A stretch of DNA of 64,000 nucleotides, taken from the NCBI GenBank assembly GCA_903834135.1, contig CAILHZ010000016.1, positions 397,001 to 461,000 on the forward strand, in the 5' to 3' direction. Shown here one piece after another: positions 35,005 through 43,506 of this stretch (within the stretch, counting starts at the first letter, position 1; the number at the start of each line of letters is the position of its first letter). The DNA comes from an uncultured Opitutia bacterium (GTDB lineage: Bacteria; Verrucomicrobiota; Verrucomicrobiia; Opitutales; Opitutaceae). The translations under genes and the position numbers were made by a program. The notes under the pieces are model-generated. The model saw nothing but the letters and a program-made list of their open reading frames with translations, made no database searches and was not told the origin of the DNA.

Positions 35005-37197
35005 ATGAAAAGCTATAGTTACGTAAATTTTACTTGGGATGACTCCAAGGCACAAAAACTCGATCCTGTGGGTCGTCTCATTTATAGGTCGAACCTTTTA
35101 GGGAGTGATCAACGCATCACGAATACAGGAGGAGGAAACACCTCAGCAAAGATTATTGAAAAAGATCCTCTCACCTTACAGGACGCAGAGGTACTTTGGG
35201 TTAAAGGTTCAGGCGGCGACTTACGCACAAGCACGCGCGAGAACTTCTCTTCGCTTTACCAAGGTAAATTAATTGGCCTTCAAAGTTTATATGCGAGCCG
35301 TAAAGACAAAGGTCTAAAATCAGCCGCTGAAGATGATATGGTTGGGATGTACACACATGCTACATTTAATCTCAATCCAAGACCATCTTCGATCGACACC
35401 CCTCTACATAGTTTTCTAAAAGGAAAACATGTCGATCACATGCATCCAAATGCAATCATTGCGATTGCTGCTTCAAAGAATTGCGAAGCGCTTACAAAAA
35501 CAATTTTTAATTCTGAAATGGCTTACGTGCCATGGATGAGACCTGGATTTGAATTAGGTCTTGCGATGCAAGAAATTGCTAACAAAGCCCCTGCTATTCG
35601 TTCAATCATGATGGGCCAACATGGTTTCATCTCGTGGGATGATGATGAAAAGCAGTGCTACATTAGAACGCTAGATTTAATTGAAACAGCTGCTAAGTAT
35701 ATCGAAGAGAAGTACGCTGCCAAAGGGGGAGATAAAACAGTTTTCGGTGGCGCGTTATATACCTCACTTTCAGCAGAAGCACGTCAGAGTGCATTTGCAG
35801 CACTACTGCCTTGGCTTAGGGGTCAAGTGTCTCAGCAAAAACGCTTCATCGGCACTGTACAAGATGACGAGAAGATTTTACGTTTCGTTAATTCTAAAGA
35901 TGCCGCTCGCTTAGCATCACTTGGAACATCTTGTCCTGATCATTTCTTACGTACAAAGATCAAACCTTTATACGTAGCGTGGAATCCACAAAGTGAAGAT
36001 GCTGCAGTATTGAAGAGTAAGTTAACTGCAGCAATCGAGCAGTACCGTAAAGATTACGCAGAATACTACACTAAATGTAAGCACGCTAATTCGCCAGCAA
36101 TGCGTGACCCAAATCCAACAGTTATTTTAATTCCAGGTCTGGGTATGATTGCCTGGGGTAAAGATAAGTCTGAATCCCGCGTTACTGCAGAATTTTATAA
36201 CTGCGCGGTTGAAGTCATGCGCGGTGCAGAAGCAATTGATACCTACATTGCTTTGCCTCAGCAGGAAGCTTTCGATATTGAATATTGGCTACTCGAGGAA
36301 GCTAAATTGAAGCGCATGCCTGCTGAAAAAGAGCTGGCACGCCAAGTGATCATAGTGATCGGTGCAGGTTCTGGTATTGGTAAGGAAACTGCACATCGCC
36401 TTGCTCGTGAAGGTGCCCACATTGTTTGCGTTGATTTAAATGAAGCTTCAGCTCAAGCAACAGCTACAGAAATTACTGATAAATTCGGCCACGGAATCGG
36501 TGTTGCAGGGACCGGCATATCAAATTGTGGACCAGCGATCGGTCTAGCAGCTAATATTACTGACCGTGCGAGTGTTCGCCGCATGCTTGACAGTGTTGCA
36601 CTCGCTTATGGTGGATTTGATTCCATCTGTGTTACTGCAGGCACTTTTGTACCAAGTGATACCTCGGGTCATATACCAGATGATAAGTGGGCAATTACTT
36701 TTGCGATTAATGTAACAGGCAGTTACATTGTAGGTGATGAAGCTGCAAAGACGTGGAAAGAACAGGGACTTAAAGGTAATCTAGTTCTTACTACATCGGC
36801 TAATGCAGTAGTGGCTAAAAAAGGATCAGTAGCTTACGACACATCAAAAGCAGCAGCTAATCATCTTGTGCGTGAACTCGCTATGGAACTAGCGCCATTA
36901 GTACGCGTTAACGGAGTTGCTCCTGCAACAGTAGTTCAAGGTAGTGCGATGTTCCCACGTGAACGCGTAATCGGTTCATTAGCAAAGTATGCCATTCCCT
37001 ACAAAGATGATGAAGCAACTGAGTCCTTAGTTAAGAAGCTAGCTCAGTTCTATGCGGATCGCACACTTACTAAGTCACCGATTACTCCGGCAGATCAAGC
37101 AGAGGCTTACTTCCTTCTCGTCACTCAGCGCTTAAGTAAAACAACTGGCCAAGTGATTACAGTTGATGGCGGTCTTTACGAAGCATTCTTAAGATAA
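35005..37197 (+). CDS. Bifunctional rhamnulose-1-phosphate aldolase/short-chain dehydrogenase
   Basis: The 730-residue fusion has an N-terminal class II aldolase (about 1-430): GGGNTSAKI, KGSGGDLRTS, Zn-His motif DHMHPNAIIAIA, HGFISWDDDEKQCY. The C-terminal SDR dehydrogenase (about 445-730) has the NAD motif VIGAGSGIGKETAHRLA, catalytic SVAYDTSKAAANH (YxxxK) and VDGGLYEAF at the end. This is the RhaEW type, which splits rhamnulose-1-phosphate to DHAP and lactaldehyde and oxidises the lactaldehyde to lactate. That fits the rhamnulokinase and lactate oxidation genes in this window. It could act on fuculose phosphate as well. Confidence 0.93.
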   Translation: MKSYSYVNFTWDDSKAQKLDPVGRLIYRSNLLGSDQRITNTGGGNTSAKIIEKDPLTLQDAEVLWVKGSGGDLRTSTRENFSSLYQGKLIGLQSLYASRKDKGLKSAAEDDMVGMYTHATFNLNPRPSSIDTPLHSFLKGKHVDHMHPNAIIAIAASKNCEALTKTIFNSEMAYVPWMRPGFELGLAMQEIANKAPAIRSIMMGQHGFISWDDDEKQCYIRTLDLIETAAKYIEEKYAAKGGDKTVFGGALYTSLSAEARQSAFAALLPWLRGQVSQQKRFIGTVQDDEKILRFVNSKDAARLASLGTSCPDHFLRTKIKPLYVAWNPQSEDAAVLKSKLTAAIEQYRKDYAEYYTKCKHANSPAMRDPNPTVILIPGLGMIAWGKDKSESRVTAEFYNCAVEVMRGAEAIDTYIALPQQEAFDIEYWLLEEAKLKRMPAEKELARQVIIVIGAGSGIGKETAHRLAREGAHIVCVDLNEASAQATATEITDKFGHGIGVAGTGISNCGPAIGLAANITDRASVRRMLDSVALAYGGFDSICVTAGTFVPSDTSGHIPDDKWAITFAINVTGSYIVGDEAAKTWKEQGLKGNLVLTTSANAVVAKKGSVAYDTSKAAANHLVRELAMELAPLVRVNGVAPATVVQGSAMFPRERVIGSLAKYAIPYKDDEATESLVKKLAQFYADRTLTKSPITPADQAEAYFLLVTQRLSKTTGQVITVDGGLYEAFLR

Positions 37198-37201
37198 ACG
37201 T

Positions 37202-38122
37202 ATGCTTACCCGCGTTGCCGTTGTAGGTTCTGGTTCTTTAGGGATCTACTACGGCACTCGTCTTGCACTCTCTGGTCTAGACGTACGTTTCTTAATGCGA
37301 AACGATTACACGTTTGTTAAGAAAAGAAATAGCCTCGTGCTGCATCAGGGCAGTACAACAGACACCTGCAGTCCAGTTCAGATTTACAAAACAAGCCATG
37401 AAATCGGGCCTGTTGATTTGGTTCTAGTTGCACTTAAAACTACTGCTAATTCTCAATTAAAAGAGTTAGTCACTCCACTCTTAGATAAAGAGACTTCAAT
37501 TTTAACAGTACAAAATGGCCTAGGTTCAGATACACTGCTTGCAGACTATTTTGGCGCCGAGCGCGTTTTAGGCGGCCTTGCTTTCATAGCAACTAATCGG
37601 ATCTCTCCAGGCGAAGTAAAGTGCTTTCATCCAGGAAGTCTTACATTGGGAGACTATAATCATACCGTAAGACAGCGTACTCAAGCTATTGCGGAGCACT
37701 TTAATCGTGCGGGAATAAAAACACGTGTAGTTGAAAATCTAGATAGCGCTCGCTGGCATAAACTTGTTTGGAATATTCCATTCAACGGCTTAACCATAGC
37801 TAATGGTGCTATAACAACAGACTTGCTATGCGCTAATCCTGTACATTGCAAAGAAGTAAGAGCCCTCATGAAAGAGGTTCAATTGGCAGCTTCCCATTTT
37901 GGTCACACAATTACAGATGATTTCTTAAAGCAACAGTTTGATGTGACTCCCCCTATGGGAGCATACAAGCCTTCAAGTTTAGTTGATTTTATTGCAGGTA
38001 AAGAGATTGAAATTGAGGCGATATGGGGTGAGCCCTTAAGACGGGCTCAAGCTGCTGGGGCGCACCTACCCTATCTCAGCGATCTCTACAGACGAATGAA
38101 AACCCTCAGCTCACAGCGTTAG
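37202..38122 (+). CDS. Ketopantoate reductase family protein (PanE/ApbA-like)
   Basis: An NAD(P)H-dependent 2-dehydropantoate 2-reductase family protein, 306 residues. The Rossmann motif VVGSGSLGIYYGTRLA is at about 7-22, followed by VDLVLVALKTTAN and VQNGLGSD. The catalytic Lys is in RWHKLVWNIPFNGLTI, and substrate residues in PSSLVDFIAGKEIEIEAIWG. It is 4 bases after the aldolase-dehydrogenase stop. It may be the pantothenate enzyme or a recruited reductase for a 2-keto sugar product. It overlaps the convergent acyltransferase gene by 12 bases. Confidence 0.88.
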   Translation: MLTRVAVVGSGSLGIYYGTRLALSGLDVRFLMRNDYTFVKKRNSLVLHQGSTTDTCSPVQIYKTSHEIGPVDLVLVALKTTANSQLKELVTPLLDKETSILTVQNGLGSDTLLADYFGAERVLGGLAFIATNRISPGEVKCFHPGSLTLGDYNHTVRQRTQAIAEHFNRAGIKTRVVENLDSARWHKLVWNIPFNGLTIANGAITTDLLCANPVHCKEVRALMKEVQLAASHFGHTITDDFLKQQFDVTPPMGAYKPSSLVDFIAGKEIEIEAIWGEPLRRAQAAGAHLPYLSDLYRRMKTLSSQR

Positions 38123-39319
38123 CTTTTTTTTGGGGGGGACGCTTCCACTAAAGCGGTCCCTTAGGTTTGTAATGGGATACTCAAAGTACTTAAAAATAAG
38201 TGCACTCAATGTTACTGTACCGACAATACCAAGAACGAACGCGCACCATCCCTGTATAGCAGAACTTTGGTTTTTTGGAAATAAGCCAGTATTAACATAA
38301 TACATGAAAGGCAGGTTCACAAAATACATTGAGTACGACCAGCGAGATAAAGACTCAATTAACCAAGCAAGCGTGCCGTTTAGCATATTTTGAATCTGCG
38401 TAGCCCAAGGCAATAAACACGCAAATCCAAGCGAGACAAAATTAAATCTAAATGTTTTTGCAAAAAAATGATTATTAAAATCTCCAGGTATATAAAGAGT
38501 AGTATAGCAAATAACCAAAATCATTAATCCTAGAAAAGCAGCGCTATGCTTGTTTCTATAAAATACCCCGGGGTAATTATGTGAAGCCCATGCGGCTAGT
38601 ACACCAGTCATCAATGCATCAAACCGTATGATAACAACTTCTCTTTGTGCAGTATGCCATAAATTATCTGCATTATTAGCATATAAAATTCTGCACAGCG
38701 TTGATGCACTGTATAGCGTTATTCCGACGAGTAAAAATGCGTTTACTCGCTTAGGATTTCTTCTAAGAACAATAAATAAAGTAAAAGCAAAAACTAAATA
38801 AAACCATTCTTCTATTCCAAGACTCCACGATTCTAAAAAGAAATCTAGTTTAGCAGATACAAGATTTTGCAGAAAAAATGAATATTTTGGTAAACGTTCC
38901 CAAAGAAAAGGCCCGCCCATAAGGGTTCCTGTTAAAATAAAATTAATGCCTAAAAAAAGGTAATAATTAGGCAAAGTCCTAAACCATCTACGTAAATAGA
39001 ATCGTTTTAATTCAGTTACTTTTGAAAGTTCTTCGCCCTGCCTAACCAGTAAACCTCCAATAAGATATCCGCTAAGAACAAAAAATAGTTCTACTCCATA
39101 AAATCCTAAATGGCCAAGATGGTAGAGATGTAATTGTCCTAGAAAACCAAGATTAACCGCAGGCACGTAGGGATAAATAAAACCCAATGAATGGGACAGT
39201 ACGACACCACCAATCGCAAAACACCTTAATAAATCTAACCCTATCAACCTGTGTTCATTATTTCCACGTGTTAATGTGGTTCTATCTAGAGCCTGGGTCA
39301 TGGTAAGATAGCATGTCAT
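38111..39319 (-). CDS. Acyltransferase family 3 (OafA/YrhL-like)
   Basis: The 402-residue polytopic membrane acyltransferase O-acetylates surface sugars or similar acceptors. The N-terminal family motif is RLIGLDLLRCFAIGGVVLSHS, with the catalytic-type His and Arg. FYGVELFFVLSGYLIGGLL follows in helix 2 to 3, and SWSLGIEEWFYLVFA in the middle. There are about ten helices, and the C-terminal tail ends PPKKKLTL. This tail is encoded by a C7A8 run, a slippage-prone site. The start may also be Met7. A -10-like TTTAAT is 5 bases upstream of the ATG at 39319. Confidence 0.9.
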   Translation of the reverse strand: MTCYLTMTQALDRTTLTRGNNEHRLIGLDLLRCFAIGGVVLSHSLGFIYPYVPAVNLGFLGQLHLYHLGHLGFYGVELFFVLSGYLIGGLLVRQGEELSKVTELKRFYLRRWFRTLPNYYLFLGINFILTGTLMGGPFLWERLPKYSFFLQNLVSAKLDFFLESWSLGIEEWFYLVFAFTLFIVLRRNPKRVNAFLLVGITLYSASTLCRILYANNADNLWHTAQREVVIIRFDALMTGVLAAWASHNYPGVFYRNKHSAAFLGLMILVICYTTLYIPGDFNNHFFAKTFRFNFVSLGFACLLPWATQIQNMLNGTLAWLIESLSRWSYSMYFVNLPFMYYVNTGLFPKNQSSAIQGWCAFVLGIVGTVTLSALIFKYFEYPITNLRDRFSGSVPPKKKLTL

Positions 39320-39419
39320 TACTTATTAAATCGTCAACGTCCGGCCCAATGAGGGACTCATATTACCAAATATCTAAGAAAAAGGCTGAAATCCCCATTC
39401 AGTTCTGAATACTAGAGGT

Positions 39420-41426
39420 ATGTTGAAATCATACCTTAAAGTGATTATCGCCTTGGGCTTAATTAGTGTTTCTCGGGCTTCGTTTGTACCTGAGAACTTT
39501 GATACCACCGTAAAACCCCAAGACGATTTCTATCGTTATGCAAACGGCAGCTGGCTTAAGCGCACAGCCATACCACCAGAGTATGCACGTTGGGGTTCTT
39601 TTGATGAGTTAATGCAGCGCAACATCAGTAATCTAAAACTGTTATGCGAAAGAGCCAGTGCTCAAGACAACTCACCTAGTGCAATTGAACACATGGTGGG
39701 AGACTTCTATGCAAGTGGCATGGATGAGGCAGCAATTAATCAATCAGGAGCTGCGGCATTAAATTTTGAATTTACTAAGATTAGCGCTATTGCAACTCCA
39801 GCTGATGTACTCAATGAAATAGCTAGCCTACATAAAATTGGCGTTAATGCGGGATTTGAATTCGGAAGCGAAGCGGACTTCAAAGACAGTAACCATGAGT
39901 TAGCTCAACTTGCACAAGGCGGCCTAGGTCTACCCGACCGTGACTATTACTTTAGAGACGATGATAAATCTAAAAAACTTAGAGAAGCTTATGTTAAGCA
40001 TGTTGCTAAGACATTAATGCTTTTAGGTGACTCTCAGACGTCTGCTCAAACAGGATCTCAAGCTGTAATGAAACTTGAGACCTCCCTTGCTCAAGCATCG
40101 CTTAGCGCGGTACAGCTACGTAATCCCTACGCTAGCTACCACAAGATGACCGTTCAGAAAGTAGAATCACTGGTGCCAGATTTAAATTTAACGAGCTATT
40201 TTACTTCGGTTAGAGCTCCTTCTTTTACTGATATTAATTTAGCTCATCCAGATTTCTTTAAGGCATTTTCTGTGGTATTAAATACAACACCTATCTCGGA
40301 TTGGAAAACCTACCTAAGATGGCATTTGGTCCACACTTACTCACCTTATTTAAGTGAAGACTATGTAAGAGAAAACTTTAGCTTTTACGGCGTCACCTTA
40401 ACTGGGACAAAGGTAATGAAGCCGCGCTGGAAGCGTGTGGTAACCACAATCGATCGCTCAATTGGTGAAGCACTTGGCCAACTTTATGTTAATGCCTACT
40501 TCCCAGCAGAATCCAAAGAACGCGCACTCAAACTTGTATCAAATCTTCGAGCTGCACTGGGTGATAAAATTGGTACACTTGAATGGATGGATGAAGCAAC
40601 GAAGCAAAAAGCCAGAGAAAAGCTAAATTCGTTTACAGTTAAAATTGGATATCCTGATACATGGCGTGACTACAGTAATCTTGTAATCAATCGCGGTCCA
40701 TATGTGCTAAATGTGTTAAAAGCTAATGCCTTTGAAGTAAGAAGAAATTTAATACGCATTGGTAAAGAAGTAGACAAATCTGAATGGGGAATGAGTACAC
40801 CAACGGTCAACGCCTATTATAACCCACTTCAAAATGAAATTGTTTTTCCAGCAGGTATTTTACAGCCTCCGTTTTTTGATGCGAAAGCAGATGACGCTGT
40901 TAATTACGGCGGGATTGGAGCTGTCATAGGCCACGAAATGACCCACGGCTTTGATGATCAAGGTCGTCAATTTGATAGTCATGGAAACCTAACCAATTGG
41001 TGGTCAAAAGAGTCTGAGCAGAAATTTAAGGTACGCTCTGCTGCTATCGTAGATCAATTTAATGGTTACTTTCCAATCTCAGATCTACATATCAATGGTC
41101 AGTTAACTCAGGGTGAAAACATAGCTGACTTAGGCGGTCTTAAAATCGCATATGCAGGCCTGCAGAAAGCACTAGCAGACCAATCTCGCGATAAAATCGA
41201 TGGCTTTACGCCTGAGCAAAGATTCTTCATCAGCTTTGCTTCTGTTTGGGCAGGTAAGATGACTCCCGAGAGTCTGCGCTTACAATTAAACACAAACCCA
41301 CATTCACCTGGAGAATTCCGCACAAACGGACCTCTGTCTAATTTAGATGAATTTGCCCAAGCCTTCAATGTACCCGAAGGTGCTGGTATGCGTAGATCTG
41401 CTGATAAACGTTTTACAATTTGGTGA
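39420..41426 (+). CDS. pepO: M13-family zinc metalloendopeptidase, first of a tandem pair
   Basis: A 668-residue neprilysin/PepO-type peptidase with a cleavable signal peptide (KVIIALGLISVSRAS) and exported location. The N-terminal M13 domain starts FDTTVKPQDDFYRYANGSWLK. The catalytic domain has NAYYNPLQNEIVFPAGIL, the zinc motif HEMTHGFDDQGRQFD and the third ligand in ENIADLGGLKIAY. The C-terminal substrate motif is NTNPHSPGEFRTNGPLSN. Its paralogue follows 17 bases later with the same length. It probably degrades small peptides in the periplasm. Confidence 0.96.
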   Translation: MLKSYLKVIIALGLISVSRASFVPENFDTTVKPQDDFYRYANGSWLKRTAIPPEYARWGSFDELMQRNISNLKLLCERASAQDNSPSAIEHMVGDFYASGMDEAAINQSGAAALNFEFTKISAIATPADVLNEIASLHKIGVNAGFEFGSEADFKDSNHELAQLAQGGLGLPDRDYYFRDDDKSKKLREAYVKHVAKTLMLLGDSQTSAQTGSQAVMKLETSLAQASLSAVQLRNPYASYHKMTVQKVESLVPDLNLTSYFTSVRAPSFTDINLAHPDFFKAFSVVLNTTPISDWKTYLRWHLVHTYSPYLSEDYVRENFSFYGVTLTGTKVMKPRWKRVVTTIDRSIGEALGQLYVNAYFPAESKERALKLVSNLRAALGDKIGTLEWMDEATKQKAREKLNSFTVKIGYPDTWRDYSNLVINRGPYVLNVLKANAFEVRRNLIRIGKEVDKSEWGMSTPTVNAYYNPLQNEIVFPAGILQPPFFDAKADDAVNYGGIGAVIGHEMTHGFDDQGRQFDSHGNLTNWWSKESEQKFKVRSAAIVDQFNGYFPISDLHINGQLTQGENIADLGGLKIAYAGLQKALADQSRDKIDGFTPEQRFFISFASVWAGKMTPESLRLQLNTNPHSPGEFRTNGPLSNLDEFAQAFNVPEGAGMRRSADKRFTIW

Positions 41427-41443
41427 TCATTTAATTACTAGTC

Positions 41444-43450
41444 ATGAAAATAATTAGCTTTAGTTTCGTAGCCTTTTCATTGTTTTGCACAGTCGGAAGT
41501 CAAGCTGCTTTCACTGCAAAAGATTTCGATCCAAAGGTTAAACCACAGGATAATTTCTATACTTACGTCAACAGCAGTTGGCTTAAAGCTAATCCAATTC
41601 CACCTCAATATAGCAGTTGGGGTGTTTTCAATGAAGTCAATGAACGCAATATAGCTGCAGTTCATTCGATCTTAGTTAGCGCTGCATCAGCAACTAATCC
41701 TGATAAGATCACACAGCAAGTTGGTGATTTTTACGCAAGTGGAATGGATGAAAAATCTGTTGAAACTGCAGGAATCAATCCGCTTAAATCTGAATTAAAT
41801 TCTCTAAGTAGATTAAATTCAGTATCTCAGGTATGCGAAAGTATAGCTCACTTACACAGCCTTGGAGTTAATGTAGGTTTTGGTTTTGGCTCTGAACAAG
41901 ATCCGAAAAATAGCGTTATGATGATAGCTGGAGTAAGCCAAGCTGGTTTAGGTTTACCAGACCGTGATTATTATCTGAAAACAGATGCTGCGTCACAAAA
42001 ATTGCGTGAAAAATACCTCGGCCATATAAACCAAATACTCGTACTCTCAGGTTATAGTGAAAGTGATGCAAAAACAGCTTCTAGTAACATACTTACCCTT
42101 GAGACTGAATTGGCTAAAATATCTAAAAGTAACGTAGAGCTTAGAGATCCAGTATCCAACTATCACAAAACACTGTCTTCAGATCTTGCTAAGCTTACTC
42201 CCGATTTTGATTGGAATCTCTATTTCTCACGTACAGGACTAAAAAATCTGGATAGCATAGATGTAGGGCAACCTGATTTCTTAAAAGGTTTTGATCATTT
42301 ACTCACAACGATACCCTTAGCCACATGGCAGGCGTATATGCACTGGCACCTTATACATGCCTACGCACCGTATTTAAGTTCCGTGTTTGTGAACGCAAAT
42401 TTTGAATTTTATGGGAAAACTCTTAGCGGTGCCAAAGAACTAAGAGAGCGCTGGAAACGAGTTTTAAGTGCCGAGGAGGGATCCATAGGTGAAAATCTGG
42501 GTAAAGCCTATGTCGCAAAATATTTCCCGCCTGAATCGAAAGCACGCGTACTAAGTCTTGTAAGTAATTTAAGGGCAGTATTGCGTGATGAAATTTCTCA
42601 CCTCGAATGGATGGATGCCGAAACACGCACTAAGGCGCTAGTTAAATTAGATGCCTATGGAGTAAAGATTGGATATCCAGATAAATGGATAGATTATAGT
42701 TCACTAACAATAGACCGAGGCCCCTACGTCTTAAATGTGATGCGGGCTAATACCTTTAACGTATCTCGAGACCTTGCAAAAGTAGGTCATCTTAAAGATC
42801 GAACTGAATGGGGAATGATACCACCTGAAGTAAATGCTTACTACGATCCCACTATGAACGAGATTGTTTTCCCTGCAGGAATTTTACAGCCTCCGTTCTT
42901 CGATCCTAAAGCAGATGACGCTATTAATTATGGTTCGATAGGGGCAGTTATTGGCCACGAAATGACCCATGGGTTTGACGATGAAGGTCGTCAATTTGAC
43001 CCCAAGGGAAATCTTACTGATTGGTGGTCGGCTTCGAGTGCTAAACTTTTCCAAGAACGAGCATCTGGTATTGTTCACCAATTTAGTGGTTACTCGATCG
43101 CAAGTGGCCAACACGTGAATGGCGAACTTACTCAAGGAGAAAACATAGCCGATTTAGGTGGCGTCAAAATCGCCTATGCGGCGCTAGAGAAAGCCCTTGA
43201 AGGTAAACCTAGAACCCTCATTGACGGTTATACTGAAGAACAACGTTTTTTCTTTAGTTATGCTCTTATTTGGCGAGAGAACATGCGCCCTGAAGCTATG
43301 GCCTTGCAGGTAAATACAGACCCCCACTCACCACCAGAATTTAGGGTGAACGGACCTCTCTCTAATTTAGCTCAGTTTTGGGCAGCGTTTAACGTGCCAG
43401 AAGGTACTCCGATGCATCGTACCGCTAAGGATAACGTTACGATTTGGTAA
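41444..43450 (+). CDS. pepO: M13-family zinc metalloendopeptidase, second of a tandem pair
   Basis: A paralogue of the upstream gene, also 668 residues, with its own signal peptide (FSFVAFSLFCTVGSQA). Zinc-site residues are intact: HEMTHGFDDEGRQFD, ENIADLGGVKIAY. The ends NTDPHSPPEFRVNGPLSNLAQFWAAFNVPEG and the N-terminal KVKPQDNFYTYVNSSWLK align with copy one. The copies differ most in residues 40-250, so substrates may differ. A -10-like TTTAAT lies 8 bases before the ATG, so this copy may have its own promoter. Confidence 0.96.
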   Translation: MKIISFSFVAFSLFCTVGSQAAFTAKDFDPKVKPQDNFYTYVNSSWLKANPIPPQYSSWGVFNEVNERNIAAVHSILVSAASATNPDKITQQVGDFYASGMDEKSVETAGINPLKSELNSLSRLNSVSQVCESIAHLHSLGVNVGFGFGSEQDPKNSVMMIAGVSQAGLGLPDRDYYLKTDAASQKLREKYLGHINQILVLSGYSESDAKTASSNILTLETELAKISKSNVELRDPVSNYHKTLSSDLAKLTPDFDWNLYFSRTGLKNLDSIDVGQPDFLKGFDHLLTTIPLATWQAYMHWHLIHAYAPYLSSVFVNANFEFYGKTLSGAKELRERWKRVLSAEEGSIGENLGKAYVAKYFPPESKARVLSLVSNLRAVLRDEISHLEWMDAETRTKALVKLDAYGVKIGYPDKWIDYSSLTIDRGPYVLNVMRANTFNVSRDLAKVGHLKDRTEWGMIPPEVNAYYDPTMNEIVFPAGILQPPFFDPKADDAINYGSIGAVIGHEMTHGFDDEGRQFDPKGNLTDWWSASSAKLFQERASGIVHQFSGYSIASGQHVNGELTQGENIADLGGVKIAYAALEKALEGKPRTLIDGYTEEQRFFFSYALIWRENMRPEAMALQVNTDPHSPPEFRVNGPLSNLAQFWAAFNVPEGTPMHRTAKDNVTIW

Positions 43451-43506
43451 TCATTTTGTAAAATCCAACTCGATTCTTTGAGGCAGCCAGTAGATTCTAA
43501 TCTTCT

